This document shows positions 1 through 9,001 of a DNA stretch of 64,000 bases, piece after piece. The stretch spans positions 62,001 to 126,000 of the forward strand of contig CAYMIJ010000007.1 of the NCBI GenBank assembly GCA_964390465.1, read 5' to 3'. Position 1 is the stretch's first letter; each line of letters opens with the position of its first letter. The notes under the pieces are model-generated. The model was not told the DNA's origin, did not search any database, and was given only the letters and a program-made list of their open reading frames with translations. The position numbers and the translations under genes are program-made. The stretch is from JADZAI01 sp964390465 (GTDB lineage: Bacteria; Pseudomonadota; Alphaproteobacteria; Micropepsales; Micropepsaceae).

Positions 1-69
1 AAGCCAAAATTCGCTGAGGCGATTCTCGATAACGACTTTTTCAATTCGGTTTGTCGGGCGTTGGCATAG
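1..69 (+). CDS. 3' end of an unidentified gene (partial)
   Basis: Frame 1 is open from the window edge for 22 codons and ends at TAG. The tail has an ordinary protein-like composition (it ends ...FFNSVCRALA) and stops seven bases before the convergent LysR stop codon. Too short to assign a family; it could also be a chance open frame. Confidence 0.3.
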   Translation, partial: KPKFAEAILDNDFFNSVCRALA

Positions 70-75
70 TTTCCC

Positions 76-1179
76 TTATCGGCCGGGCTTGAACTCCGGC
101 AGCTCGCGCACGATCGACTGCGACAGCCATTGGCGGAACTTGCGCATAGCGGTGTCGGCCCAGCGGTCGGCTCGTGCCGTCATGACATAATCACCCGGCA
201 CATCCGGAAAGGCCTTGTTGCCCTTGCCGACCTGAACGAGCTGGCCTGAGACGAGATCGTCACGCGCCACAAGTCCGTTGATGAGTGTGATGCCGCGTCC
301 GCGTCGTGCCGCATCCAGCGTCAGGTGGCCCTGCCACAGCTTTGGACCCTGCAGATCGCCTTGGGCATCTACCCCACATGCTTGTAGCCACTGCACCCAG
401 TTTAAGGGCGAGCTTTCGTGAAGCAAGGTGTGCTTCAGTAGATCAGATGGCTTCTCAATAACGGCCGCCTTATCGAGATAGGATGCTGATGCCACAGCAA
501 TGATCGGGGCCACGGCGATGGTCGTGCTTCGCAACAGGTTGGAAACATCGGGCCGTTCATCATAGCGGGCAAAGAAGCGGATATCGACATCGGCTTCATG
601 GGACGAGAAATCCGGGCTTGTATCTGTCGGGCGCAGTTCAATTTCCAGCGCCGAGTGCATGCGCTCAAATGCCCCCAAATGGCTTGAGAACCAGTAAAGC
701 GCGAAACCCGGCGTCGACCAGATATGCAGGCGGTTGTGATACCCGTTGGAGACGAGATCAGTCGTCGCCTGACCGATATGGTCCAGCGCCTGTCCGATCC
801 GCTGGTGATAGGATTTGCCGGTTTCAGTCAACACGATGCCGCTTGCACCGCGCTCCACAAGACGCACGCCCAGCCATGTTTCCAGCGAGCGCAGATGGCG
901 ACTGACCACGGCGTGATTGCGCTCCAGAAACTGCGCTGCACGTCGGATACCGCCCAGCCGCGCGACAGCATCAAAAACGCGCAAGGCCTCGAAAGGCGGC
1001 ATCGACTTGCGGTCAGGCGGACGGCGTTGTTGTGCCAATTCTTTCATACGCAGGCGATCAGCAGATACGATATAGGCGTCATTGCCGTGCGGGGCAGAAG
1101 GAGGAAGGTGGTGCATCTCTAACACCATGTCAACGATCTCCGGGCTGGTCAGAAACTCGAAATGAAAGCCTGATTTCAT
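76..1179 (-). CDS. LysR-family transcriptional regulator (GcvA-like)
   Basis: DNA-binding regulator. A winged helix-turn-helix follows MPPFEALRVFDAV (about residues 60-120: AARLGG.RRAAQFLERNHAVVSRHLRSLE), then a LysR substrate-binding domain to the C-terminus. Most GcvA-like proteins begin at the equivalent of the Met at 1002. The longer start at 1179 is kept because an AAAGG lies five to six bases upstream, but it would add about 59 residues of unknown purpose. It is divergent from the peptide transporter, the usual arrangement for a LysR and its target, so it may control the uptake cluster. Effector unknown. Confidence 0.85.
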   Translation of the reverse strand: MKSGFHFEFLTSPEIVDMVLEMHHLPPSAPHGNDAYIVSADRLRMKELAQQRRPPDRKSMPPFEALRVFDAVARLGGIRRAAQFLERNHAVVSRHLRSLETWLGVRLVERGASGIVLTETGKSYHQRIGQALDHIGQATTDLVSNGYHNRLHIWSTPGFALYWFSSHLGAFERMHSALEIELRPTDTSPDFSSHEADVDIRFFARYDERPDVSNLLRSTTIAVAPIIAVASASYLDKAAVIEKPSDLLKHTLLHESSPLNWVQWLQACGVDAQGDLQGPKLWQGHLTLDAARRGRGITLINGLVARDDLVSGQLVQVGKGNKAFPDVPGDYVMTARADRWADTAMRKFRQWLSQSIVRELPEFKPGR

Positions 1180-1360
1180 GCAGACCTTTCACGCCACTGA
1201 TTGAGACTGGTGAGCAGAGATCGCCACTAGGCGCTAAACATCCGGCGGGTGGTGACGAGACAGCATCACCATCGCTGGCCTAGTCGCCAGCCCACCCCCG
1301 CATGATCACCTAGTGTACAGGCAGGCCGCGAATGCCTGTCATGCATCCAAAGGAACCCCC

Positions 1361-2752
1361 ATGCCGGCTAGTCAGCCTGATGTTGTCGTTTTGCCGCGCG
1401 AACATCTCCTCGATGCAATGCCGGAATCGTTTGGCCACCCGCGAGGCCTCTGGGTCATCGTCTTCACTGAAGCCTGGGAGCGATTCTCATTTTACGGCAT
1501 GCAGGCATTGCTTGTGCTCTACATGGCTGGACATCTGTTCCTGCCGGAAAATGTTGGCAACGTTGCAGGCTTTGGCGGCTTCCGCAGTTTCATAGAGGGA
1601 TTGTTCGGCACACTTTCGACGCAGGCATTCGCTTCGCAGGTGTTCGGACTCTATGTCGGCTTTGTCTACTTCACGCCGGTATTGGGTGGATGGCTGGGTG
1701 ACCGATTTCTGGGGCGCACCCGGGCTGTGATGATCGGCGCGCTCAGCATGGCTGCGGGCCACTTCCTGATGGCATTTGAAACCAGTTTTCTCATTGCACT
1801 GTTGCTGCTCATCATCGGATCAGGATTTCTGAAAGGCAATCTTGCCGCTCAGGTCGGTCAACTCTACGCAACCGCTGATGGGCGACGTGATACCGGCTAT
1901 TCGCTCTACGTCATGGCCATCAATGTCGGCGCGTTCATTGCACCGCTTGTATGCGGCACGCTGGGCGAACTTGTTGGCTGGCACTATGGATTTGGCGCGG
2001 CTGGCATAGGGATGCTGGTTGGGCTCACTATCTACATTGCAGGCCGCACCCATTTGCCGCCTGACACGCACAAGACGAGTGGCACGGAACGCGCGCGCAT
2101 GATGCCGGGCGATGGCATGGCCACCTTTGCCGTAATCACCATGCTGGCAATCACGGCTCTGTACTGGATCGCCCAGACGCAGGTCTGGAACATGTATCCA
2201 CTTTGGCTGAAGGGTAATGTCGAAAGAACACTCGGCGGTTTTGAAGTGCCGGTCACATGGTTCCAGTCACTCGACTCGTTGACGGTTCTTCTTCTCGGCC
2301 CGCCGCTTCTGGTTTTGTGGGGCAGGCAACGCGCGCGCGGCATGGAACTGGCCGACATCAACAAGATTGCATTGGGCAGCTTTGTTTTTGGTGCCGCATG
2401 TCTGCTGCTGACGGTTGGCGAGTATCTGCGTGGCGACGGACCGGTATCCATCATCTGGCCCGTGGTGTTTCATTTCGCGTGCGCGATTGGCTATCTCTAT
2501 CTCGGGCCCATAGCTCTCGCGTTGACCTCCCGTGCGGCGCCACCCGCCGTCAATGCGATGATGGTGGGCTGTTACTATCTCGCTCTTTTTGCGGGCAGCA
2601 ATATCAGTGGCTGGCTGGGGCGGTTCTATGAAACCATGCCAAGCGGCCAGTTCTGGGCCATGCATGGGGCAATCGCTGCCGCCGGTGCGGTTCTCATACT
2701 TGTTTTGAAGTCCTGGATGGTCAGGGCCATGCGGCTGGAGGTGCGCGACTAA
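1361..2752 (+). CDS. POT/PTR-family proton-coupled oligopeptide transporter
   Basis: Inner-membrane MFS symporter for di- and tripeptides or related small compounds. The hallmark ExxERFxFYG sequence (EAWERFSFYGMQ) is near the N-terminus, followed by about 12-14 hydrophobic segments; FLKGNLAAQVGQLY matches the second POT signature region. The start at 1361 is preferred over an in-frame ATG at 1313 because AAAGGA lies just upstream. The stop TAA is one base before the next ATG, implying translational coupling with the beta-helix gene. Substrate is not predictable from sequence; the neighbouring aminopeptidase and amide-hydrolase genes favour peptides. Confidence 0.9.
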   Translation: MPASQPDVVVLPREHLLDAMPESFGHPRGLWVIVFTEAWERFSFYGMQALLVLYMAGHLFLPENVGNVAGFGGFRSFIEGLFGTLSTQAFASQVFGLYVGFVYFTPVLGGWLGDRFLGRTRAVMIGALSMAAGHFLMAFETSFLIALLLLIIGSGFLKGNLAAQVGQLYATADGRRDTGYSLYVMAINVGAFIAPLVCGTLGELVGWHYGFGAAGIGMLVGLTIYIAGRTHLPPDTHKTSGTERARMMPGDGMATFAVITMLAITALYWIAQTQVWNMYPLWLKGNVERTLGGFEVPVTWFQSLDSLTVLLLGPPLLVLWGRQRARGMELADINKIALGSFVFGAACLLLTVGEYLRGDGPVSIIWPVVFHFACAIGYLYLGPIALALTSRAAPPAVNAMMVGCYYLALFAGSNISGWLGRFYETMPSGQFWAMHGAIAAAGAVLILVLKSWMVRAMRLEVRD

Positions 2753-2753
2753 T

Positions 2754-3734
2754 ATGTTCCTTTCATTGTTCGCTGCGGTTGCAGCCCCCATGACTGGTGT
2801 GGTGGTGAACCTTTGTCCGGCGGAAAGCACCGCCCAAGACTGCCAGTTCAAGGGTGGTAGTGCATTTCAGGCAGCTATAGATGCAACGCCAGATGGCGGC
2901 ATGCTGAAAGTCCGCTCTGGCCATTACACACTGCCTGCGCCCAACCCGCGCAACGATGTCGCCTATCAGGATATCGCTATGCGCGCTGGTCTGCACATTC
3001 GCGGTCGTATGATCACCCTTACAGGTGAAGACGGCGTGATCATCGAGCCGGTTCAGAATGCCCCCATGTCTGCCATGGTGATTGAGCGCTCAACAGTCGT
3101 GATATCACACATCGAGATCGCTGGATTCCGCTATGGCATTGAAGAAGACAAAATCTACGACGGCCACGGCATATTCTCGATCGATAGTTCGGTACGTCTT
3201 GCCCACGTCAAGCTGACGGATAACCAGAAGATGGCCGTGACCGGTCGCGGACGTTCTGTAGTTGAGGCTGATGGTCTTGAGATTTCAGGCGGCCATATCG
3301 GCTTCTGGACTGAAGAAGTCGCGCAGATGAGCATTACCAACAGCCGCATCTCCAATCTCGATGGAGTCGGTATCTGCGCCTATGGCGCCAGTCATGTGAT
3401 CGTCTCAAACAGTTTCTTTAGCGGATTGCAGGATGACGGCGTCTATGCCGATGATGCAGCCAGCTTGACGGCCACCAACACGGTCATTCTCAACAGCAAG
3501 CCATTTGCTGTCCATGCGAAAAACCGGGGTCGCATCGTGCTGCGTTATAGTGTGCTGGCGCATAATGCTGGTACCTTCGGTGAGGAAGCAGGCGGACGCA
3601 TCGACAAGAGCGATAGCGTTACGACAGACGACAAACTGGTCGACCAAAAGGGTCAGTGGGTCGCAGGGGAAGCACCTAAGGGCGATCCATTTGTTCGTAC
3701 CAGTGATGGGTTGGCTTCCCACATCGGGCTCTGA
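2754..3734 (+). CDS. Secreted right-handed parallel beta-helix protein
   Basis: The N-terminus MFLSLFAAVAAPMTG looks like a short signal peptide, so export is likely. From about residue 100 to 290 the sequence is a run of short strands with regularly spaced small and Asn residues (ISHIEIAGF, HVKLTDNQ, LEISGGHIGFW, ITNSRISNL, VSNSFFSGL, ATNTVILNSK), typical of pectate-lyase-like beta-helices. Such folds include polysaccharide lyases, periplasmic epimerases and non-catalytic proteins; no catalytic set is recognisable. It starts one base after the transporter stop, with GGAGG 12 bases upstream, so the two are co-expressed. Function unknown. Confidence 0.65.
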   Translation: MFLSLFAAVAAPMTGVVVNLCPAESTAQDCQFKGGSAFQAAIDATPDGGMLKVRSGHYTLPAPNPRNDVAYQDIAMRAGLHIRGRMITLTGEDGVIIEPVQNAPMSAMVIERSTVVISHIEIAGFRYGIEEDKIYDGHGIFSIDSSVRLAHVKLTDNQKMAVTGRGRSVVEADGLEISGGHIGFWTEEVAQMSITNSRISNLDGVGICAYGASHVIVSNSFFSGLQDDGVYADDAASLTATNTVILNSKPFAVHAKNRGRIVLRYSVLAHNAGTFGEEAGGRIDKSDSVTTDDKLVDQKGQWVAGEAPKGDPFVRTSDGLASHIGL

Positions 3735-3756
3735 ACTCATTGCCCAGTGTATTTTG

Positions 3757-3791
3757 AAATCGCACCATCGTCGGTGCGATTTCTCATTTTT
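3757..3791 (+). terminator. Intrinsic terminator of the transporter/beta-helix operon
   Basis: A perfect 10-bp stem, AAATCGCACC at 3757-3766 pairing with GGTGCGATTT at 3773-3782 around a 6-base loop, is followed by CTCATTTTT. It lies 23 bp after the beta-helix stop codon. Confidence 0.75.
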
Positions 3792-3809
3792 GAGACGGAC
3801 CAGTCGAAC

Positions 3810-3840
3810 AAAAGCGGCGCGGATGAACCGCGCCGCTTTT
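3810..3840 (-). terminator. Hairpin terminator at the end of the TonB receptor operon
   Basis: A perfect 13-bp stem, AAAAGCGGCGCGG at 3810-3822 with CCGCGCCGCTTTT at 3828-3840 around ATGAA, lies 20 bp beyond the receptor stop on the minus strand. The A/T ends of the stem supply short U-tracts in both directions, so it may be bidirectional. Confidence 0.7.
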
Positions 3841-3859
3841 CAATTCACGATGTGTTAGT

Positions 3860-5995
3860 TCAGAAGCTGTAGCCGAGCTTCATGCCCACGACCCGTGGCC
3901 GGGTTCGGTTGGAGTTCGACCAGCCAACATATGGATCGACGGCATCATTCTCATCAGCCGCGTTCTGTATGTAGACCTCAAGATCCACGCCGTTGAACGA
4001 AGTCCCGGCACGTAGATTGACCAGATCAAGATCGTCAGATGTCTGTGGCAACACGCTTGGTGCGAATGACGAGCGGTCAATATAAGTGACCTTGTCACGA
4101 TGCGAGTAGTCGATCCGTACGAAGCCATCGACATTTGTGTCGACACGGAAGCGGTATTCGGCTGACAGGGTGTAGCTGAAGCGCGGGCTGTAGTCGGTGC
4201 GGTCGCCGGGTATGTTCACTTGGTCTGCAGCATCCGTTGCGACGACCTTGCTGTCGATATAAGCCCCATTCGCCATCAGCGTCAGTCCTTCAACGGGCTT
4301 GAGCATCAAGCCAAACTCAATGCCCCGTGAACGGACTTCACCAATATTACTTAACTCTGCCAAAAATTGACCGTTCACATTGACCAGTCGACGGCGGATC
4401 ATGTCGTTATAGTCAGTTTGGAACAGCGCTATGTCGAACTGCAGTTTGCCGTTCCAGAAAACACCCTTGGTTCCCAGCTCGTAGGTGCGGATATCTTCAG
4501 GGCCGTAAGATCCAAAAGGAGCGCTGTTGAAGCCACCACTGCGGAAGCCTTCCGAATAGCTCGCATAGACCTGAGCGTTGTCAGCATAGCGATAAGAAAT
4601 GTAAGCGCGCGGATCAACGGAGCTGAACGTGCCGCGTTTCTCCGTTGAGGGAACAGCGCCGTACTGGATGTAATTGCGCTGGCTGTCATGGAAATAGCGC
4701 ACGCCGGCGCCGATCGTCAGGCGGTCCGTGATGTCGTAGGATGCATCGGCAAACAGCGCATAATTGACCGCCGACTGGCGTGCCAGATACGTCTGGTTGG
4801 AAACGAGGAAGCCGCCGCCTTGGGGCAAGTTTCCGAGAGGGGCATACTTATATTCATAGTCTACATTCAGACTACCGCCACCGCTGGCGAAGAAACCGCC
4901 AATCGTCCAGTGGAACGGCCCATCATTGCTCGATGCAAGGCGCAATTCCTGCGCGAACATGTGTGCTGTTCCATATCTGGCGTCGTTGCCCTCAACATAG
5001 CCGTACTGGAAATTGCCCAGTCGGGGGATATAGGTGAACGGATACTGGTCTTTATTATCGACATAAGTCGTTGCACTGACGATGTCAGCGAAGCCCAGAT
5101 TATATTTCAGCTCCAGATTGTAGAGATCGTAGTTGAAAATCTTGGGGATCAGCAGCTTCGCTCGGTTGGGGCCGATTGCAACTGTTCGGTCTGGCTCTTC
5201 AAATCCGAGCCCCAGAGGTGTGGTAGCCCGGTGCAGCTGCACCATAGCCTGAGCTGAAAAATTATCGTTGGGCTGCCAGAGAAGCTTGAAGCGCAGATTG
5301 GTCAGTCGTGTCTCATTGCCATTCTTGATGCCAGCGGCAGGTTGGTCGATCCAACCGCCTCCATCCTCGAACGAGCCCGCCACGCGCAACGCTAGCTTAT
5401 CCGTCACCAACGGGACATTGACTACACCAGTGATGCGGCCACCCACGCTGCCATGGCTAACCGCATACATTTCGCCAGAGATGCTGCCACCAAACTCGGA
5501 AAGATTGGGCTTGTTGGTAATGAAGCGAATGGTGCCGGCTGCGGAGCCCTGTCCGTAGAGTGTGCCCTGGGGGCCTTTCAGCACTTCAACACGGGCATAG
5601 TCCAATGTCGCTGGGCTCAACTGGCTGGAGCCTGAAATCGTGAGTGGCGCTTCATCCAAGTACATGCCGACAAGAGCGCCGGACCCTTGTGGGTTGGCGA
5701 GGCCGCGCATGAAGATCGTGTAGCTGCCAGGCCCATCTTCGCGCATGGTGAGACCAGGCACGTTGAATGAAAGATCCTGAACGGTCTGGATGCCGCGTTT
5801 CGTCATATCCTTGCCGCTAATCGCCGTGATGGCGGCAGGGACTTTCACCAGCTTCTGTTCGCGCTTCTGCGATGTAACGACAATCTCTTCAGATGAGCTT
5901 GGCTCGGCAGGGGTTGGCTCAGCCTGTGCCCAGGCAGGGCCAGCGGTCATCAGTGCTAGAGCTGACACCATTCCATAGTTTGCTGCTCGCTTCAC
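3860..5995 (-). CDS. TonB-dependent outer-membrane receptor
   Basis: Active transporter for a ligand too large or scarce for porins. A GTG start is chosen: AGAGGGG lies eight bases upstream and the product opens with a signal peptide (VKRAANYGMVSALALMTAGPAWA, cut before QA). A plug domain follows (EIVVTSQKREQ, then VPGLTMRED, VEVLKGPQGTLYG, GTIRFITNKP), then a 22-strand-type barrel ending in a C-terminal aromatic (KLGYSF). An upstream ATG at 6019 is the alternative. It is the last gene of an operon with the P1 aminopeptidase and GH172 protein. No FecA-like signalling extension. The ligand is unknown; context favours a peptide or glycan, but sequence alone does not exclude a siderophore. Confidence 0.92.
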   Translation of the reverse strand: MKRAANYGMVSALALMTAGPAWAQAEPTPAEPSSSEEIVVTSQKREQKLVKVPAAITAISGKDMTKRGIQTVQDLSFNVPGLTMREDGPGSYTIFMRGLANPQGSGALVGMYLDEAPLTISGSSQLSPATLDYARVEVLKGPQGTLYGQGSAAGTIRFITNKPNLSEFGGSISGEMYAVSHGSVGGRITGVVNVPLVTDKLALRVAGSFEDGGGWIDQPAAGIKNGNETRLTNLRFKLLWQPNDNFSAQAMVQLHRATTPLGLGFEEPDRTVAIGPNRAKLLIPKIFNYDLYNLELKYNLGFADIVSATTYVDNKDQYPFTYIPRLGNFQYGYVEGNDARYGTAHMFAQELRLASSNDGPFHWTIGGFFASGGGSLNVDYEYKYAPLGNLPQGGGFLVSNQTYLARQSAVNYALFADASYDITDRLTIGAGVRYFHDSQRNYIQYGAVPSTEKRGTFSSVDPRAYISYRYADNAQVYASYSEGFRSGGFNSAPFGSYGPEDIRTYELGTKGVFWNGKLQFDIALFQTDYNDMIRRRLVNVNGQFLAELSNIGEVRSRGIEFGLMLKPVEGLTLMANGAYIDSKVVATDAADQVNIPGDRTDYSPRFSYTLSAEYRFRVDTNVDGFVRIDYSHRDKVTYIDRSSFAPSVLPQTSDDLDLVNLRAGTSFNGVDLEVYIQNAADENDAVDPYVGWSNSNRTRPRVVGMKLGYSF

Positions 5996-6116
5996 GGCGC
6001 ATCCCCTCTTTGTGTGCATGACATGGTTTCGTCATGATGAGAGGCTTCGGCGTGAAGCTGTGCCAGATGCATTGCGGCGCGATGGTGGTGCGGTGCACGC
6101 ACCATGGTCACTGAAG

Positions 6117-7538
6117 CTATGGTTGACGACGGCCTTTCTGCTCCCATCGCCCCGGATTGATCACGACCATGCCTTCGTCAAATCTCACTGTTAGCGGATA
6201 GCGGCCAGGCACCACAAATGTATTCTCGTCAACCGGCAATAGTTCCGTTTTTCCGTTCCGACGAATGGCGAAGACATCACGTTCACCACTGGCTTCAGCA
6301 TAGAGCCTGCCGCCCTCAGTGTTCAGCCGCAATGCAGCAACAGATGAGAAGGCGTAAGTACCTTCATAAGTATCCAGATTGCCACTTGATACCTGCGCGT
6401 TTGCATTGACTTGTGGATGCTGCGGCTGGGGTGGAACTGCGGCAAGAATTGCATCCCACATCAGTTCGGATGCGACAACGCCGAGTGTTGCGGTGAGATA
6501 AGAATCGGTTGGACCGCTTTCCACTTCGCCAGTCGAAACAGCATAGAGCACGTCGCCATCCATTTCAGTTGCGAAGGGCTGGATAGCGCGTGCCATGGAT
6601 GTATGCACCTGAACTGCAAGGCGATTGAGCTCAGCCGGGGTCAGCTTGCGGTTGGTCACTACCACGCTGATTGTTGTGTTGCGTTTTTCTGGGCCGCTAG
6701 CCTCACCATCCCACTTTCCGCCTATGCTCTCCGGCACAGCGCGCATGAGGTCTGACGCTTTCAGGGGCGAAGGCCAGTTCTGACCTGTATAGCAGCTCAC
6801 CACATTGCCATCGCGATCCGTCACGACGCCAAGTGCATTGACCACCGTAAACACCGCGATCTTCACATCGCCGATCTGACGAAACGCCGCGCCCTGACCT
6901 GAATGTGTGTTGCACCCAAAAAGGCCGCCGAACACAGCCGAGCGACCGCCTCCATAAGAACCGATGGGGAAAATACCGGGCTGTGCAGCTCTGAGTGCGG
7001 CTTGGGCCAGCCGTTTGTCTGGATAGATTTCGTTGAGACGCCGGCCCCCCATATCGTAAATGATCGAGCCCATCACAACTGGAATATTGTTCCAGTTGCC
7101 GTCGCGTTCGCCGTCATCTTTCAAAGCGGTTGAAACAGCTGTCGCTGTTTCAAGGCCATAAAAAGTCCCTCCTGAAAGGACCACGGCGTCCAGCTCTGGA
7201 ACGTCATAACCAAGCCGGACAAAATCAGTGTTGATTGTCCCAGGCCCGCCACCGCGTACATCCACTGCGACCAGAGACCGCTTGGCAAAGCGCAGAACAG
7301 TCACGCCGGTTGGCCCATCTTCATACTGGCCCGTCCCGACCATGAGCGCGGGCCAATCGAAACGCAGTGTTGAAGGGTCTTCAAACCCGTCATTGAGCGT
7401 CATGGGTAGATGATCCTGTGACATGCCAGATGCCCTTCCCGCGACATCGGCAAGAGCGCGGTGACTACCTGCTGAAATTGCAACAGCGCTTGCCGCTGCC
7501 AGCACTGCTTTTGCAAAGAAAGGCGTATGCCTGTCCAT
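6117..7538 (-). CDS. P1-family (S58, DmpA/NylC-like) aminopeptidase/amidase
   Basis: N-terminal-nucleophile hydrolase that self-cleaves. Members include DmpA (L-aminopeptidase/D-amidase), BapA (beta-peptidyl) and NylC (6-aminohexanoate oligomers). Visible marks are DAVVLSGGTFYGLE, a Gly/Ser-rich GGRSAVFGGLFGCNTHSG stretch, and RNTTISVVVT near residue 290, where family members cleave Asn/Thr to free the catalytic residue. A signal peptide (cut near HRALA) predicts a periplasmic enzyme. About 80 C-terminal residues after the catalytic region look like an added beta-rich domain not usual in DmpA. AGAGGG precedes the ATG by seven bases. It lies 22 bp after the GH172 gene. Substrate unproven. Confidence 0.85.
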   Translation of the reverse strand: MDRHTPFFAKAVLAAASAVAISAGSHRALADVAGRASGMSQDHLPMTLNDGFEDPSTLRFDWPALMVGTGQYEDGPTGVTVLRFAKRSLVAVDVRGGGPGTINTDFVRLGYDVPELDAVVLSGGTFYGLETATAVSTALKDDGERDGNWNNIPVVMGSIIYDMGGRRLNEIYPDKRLAQAALRAAQPGIFPIGSYGGGRSAVFGGLFGCNTHSGQGAAFRQIGDVKIAVFTVVNALGVVTDRDGNVVSCYTGQNWPSPLKASDLMRAVPESIGGKWDGEASGPEKRNTTISVVVTNRKLTPAELNRLAVQVHTSMARAIQPFATEMDGDVLYAVSTGEVESGPTDSYLTATLGVVASELMWDAILAAVPPQPQHPQVNANAQVSSGNLDTYEGTYAFSSVAALRLNTEGGRLYAEASGERDVFAIRRNGKTELLPVDENTFVVPGRYPLTVRFDEGMVVINPGRWEQKGRRQP

Positions 7539-7560
7539 AAGCTGACCCTCTGATGGTGTT

Positions 7561-8784
7561 CTATTGCCCTGTTTGCAGCGGCGGAATGGTCAACGCGGCA
7601 TTGTCAGGCAAGGCTGGAAACGCAGCGTGCGGCTCGGCCTGATACCAGTAGGCAACCGAAGCGATATAATCCTGCAACGACAGATAAGTGCCATCTCCAA
7701 GCACGTTCTCAAGTGACGCCCTATTCCAGCCGAGGCTTTGCATGGTAATGCGTAGATCCTTCTTGAAATGAATAGGATCCTTGATGTGCCAGCGATATTC
7801 GCTGATGCGGCGCTCACGGCCGGGTATGAAGTAATCTGCCGGTGATGTTGGCGGGTTTTGATTATGGAACCCTGCATAGAGCATCGAGAATGGAATTTCC
7901 TGACGGCTCCCTTTTCCATCTGACTTGAGATAACCCCATGCCCCAAGGAAATAATCTTCCTCACCCGTTCCGTTAATGGTCGGATGGTCGGTATCCCCGT
8001 CGAGATAGAACTTAACTTCACCCTCGCCCCACCAACCGGCGCTGAACGCACCGTGCGCGACATAGGTGCCCACATACTGACCCTGACCCTTCACGCCATC
8101 CAGAATTGTGTGGACATCCTTTTCCTTCAGCCGGTCTGAAAGCCGAAACTGTGCGTGGAAATAGGCTGCGTTCTCCGGCACTGCCTGAAGCGTGTAATCA
8201 ATCTGATGATAGATGATCATCATTTCGGTGCTGCGGTTCTCGAGCGTTATGCGAAACTTCTTGTGAAAAGGCATCGGCCAATAACTGTTGAAGCCACCAC
8301 CCGATGTCACCATGACCATCGCTGAATTGACGAGCGTTTCACTGAAGCGGCCCCAGCCGGTTGCAAAGAAATCACCGGCCGGCACTTCGACGGAAGGCAA
8401 TGTCTCATCATCCCAGTAAATGCGGATGATCATCGAGCGATAGTCAACATTCCCGCCCAGTGCCATCCATATGTGATTGATGACACCGGGGCCTTTCGCT
8501 TCGCCAAGCGTGATGGTCTCGCCGGATTTGACGAACAGATAGGGATTGACCTTCCAGCCGAAGCCGAGGCTGCTCGCGGCTTTAGCCGCTGTTCCACTCT
8601 CAACAGGCGTGCGGGCACCACCGCCTTTTTCACCTGTAATGTTTTCAGCCGTGATAGAGCGCGATTGTGCATCCGATAGTGTGTAGAGGGGCATTCCATC
8701 TGATGCGCATGCCACGCTTGATGATCCTGCAAGAAAAAATCCCAGGATGGTCAACTGCCAGATTCTGCTTAGCCCCTGCACCAT
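7561..8784 (-). CDS. DUF2961 / glycoside hydrolase family 172 protein, exported
   Basis: The signature NGTGEEDYFLGAWG sits near the middle, with further family features (GPGVINHIWM near the N-terminus, RIYWDDETLPSVEVPAGDFF). Characterised GH172 enzymes act on alpha-fructofuranosyl or alpha-D-arabinofuranosyl linkages; the glutamates around GEEDYF belong to the family's active site. The start at 8784 has GGAG nine bases upstream and gives a signal peptide (VQGLSRIWQLTILGFFLAGSS, cut near ACA); longer frames to 8988 begin with implausible Arg/His-rich sequence. First gene of an operon with P1 peptidase and TonB receptor. Substrate unknown; it marks the locus as touching glycans as well as amides. 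Confidence 0.82.
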   Translation of the reverse strand: MVQGLSRIWQLTILGFFLAGSSSVACASDGMPLYTLSDAQSRSITAENITGEKGGGARTPVESGTAAKAASSLGFGWKVNPYLFVKSGETITLGEAKGPGVINHIWMALGGNVDYRSMIIRIYWDDETLPSVEVPAGDFFATGWGRFSETLVNSAMVMVTSGGGFNSYWPMPFHKKFRITLENRSTEMMIIYHQIDYTLQAVPENAAYFHAQFRLSDRLKEKDVHTILDGVKGQGQYVGTYVAHGAFSAGWWGEGEVKFYLDGDTDHPTINGTGEEDYFLGAWGYLKSDGKGSRQEIPFSMLYAGFHNQNPPTSPADYFIPGRERRISEYRWHIKDPIHFKKDLRITMQSLGWNRASLENVLGDGTYLSLQDYIASVAYWYQAEPHAAFPALPDNAALTIPPLQTGQ

Positions 8785-9001
8785 AGCCATATGCTCCATG
8801 CTCATTTTGATGCGGATGAAATGTCCTATGCTGCTCCAGATGAAGTGTTGCCTTTTCTGCGCAACACGGTGACGTCTCCACGAGACAGGCGAGAATCTGC
8901 GCCGCCGGCGATCATGGTGGCTCTGCACAACATCTTGAGGCTGGGTCATGGATGACGATAATTTCGTCTTAGACGCTCCAGCACCCAAGGATCACTTCAC
9001 A
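8785..9001. promoter_or_regulatory. Divergent promoter region, GH172 operon versus serine hydrolase
   Basis: About 217 bp between two outward-reading genes must hold both promoters. No clear -35/-10 pair or operator stands out by eye, so this is placement by gene layout only. Confidence 0.4.
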
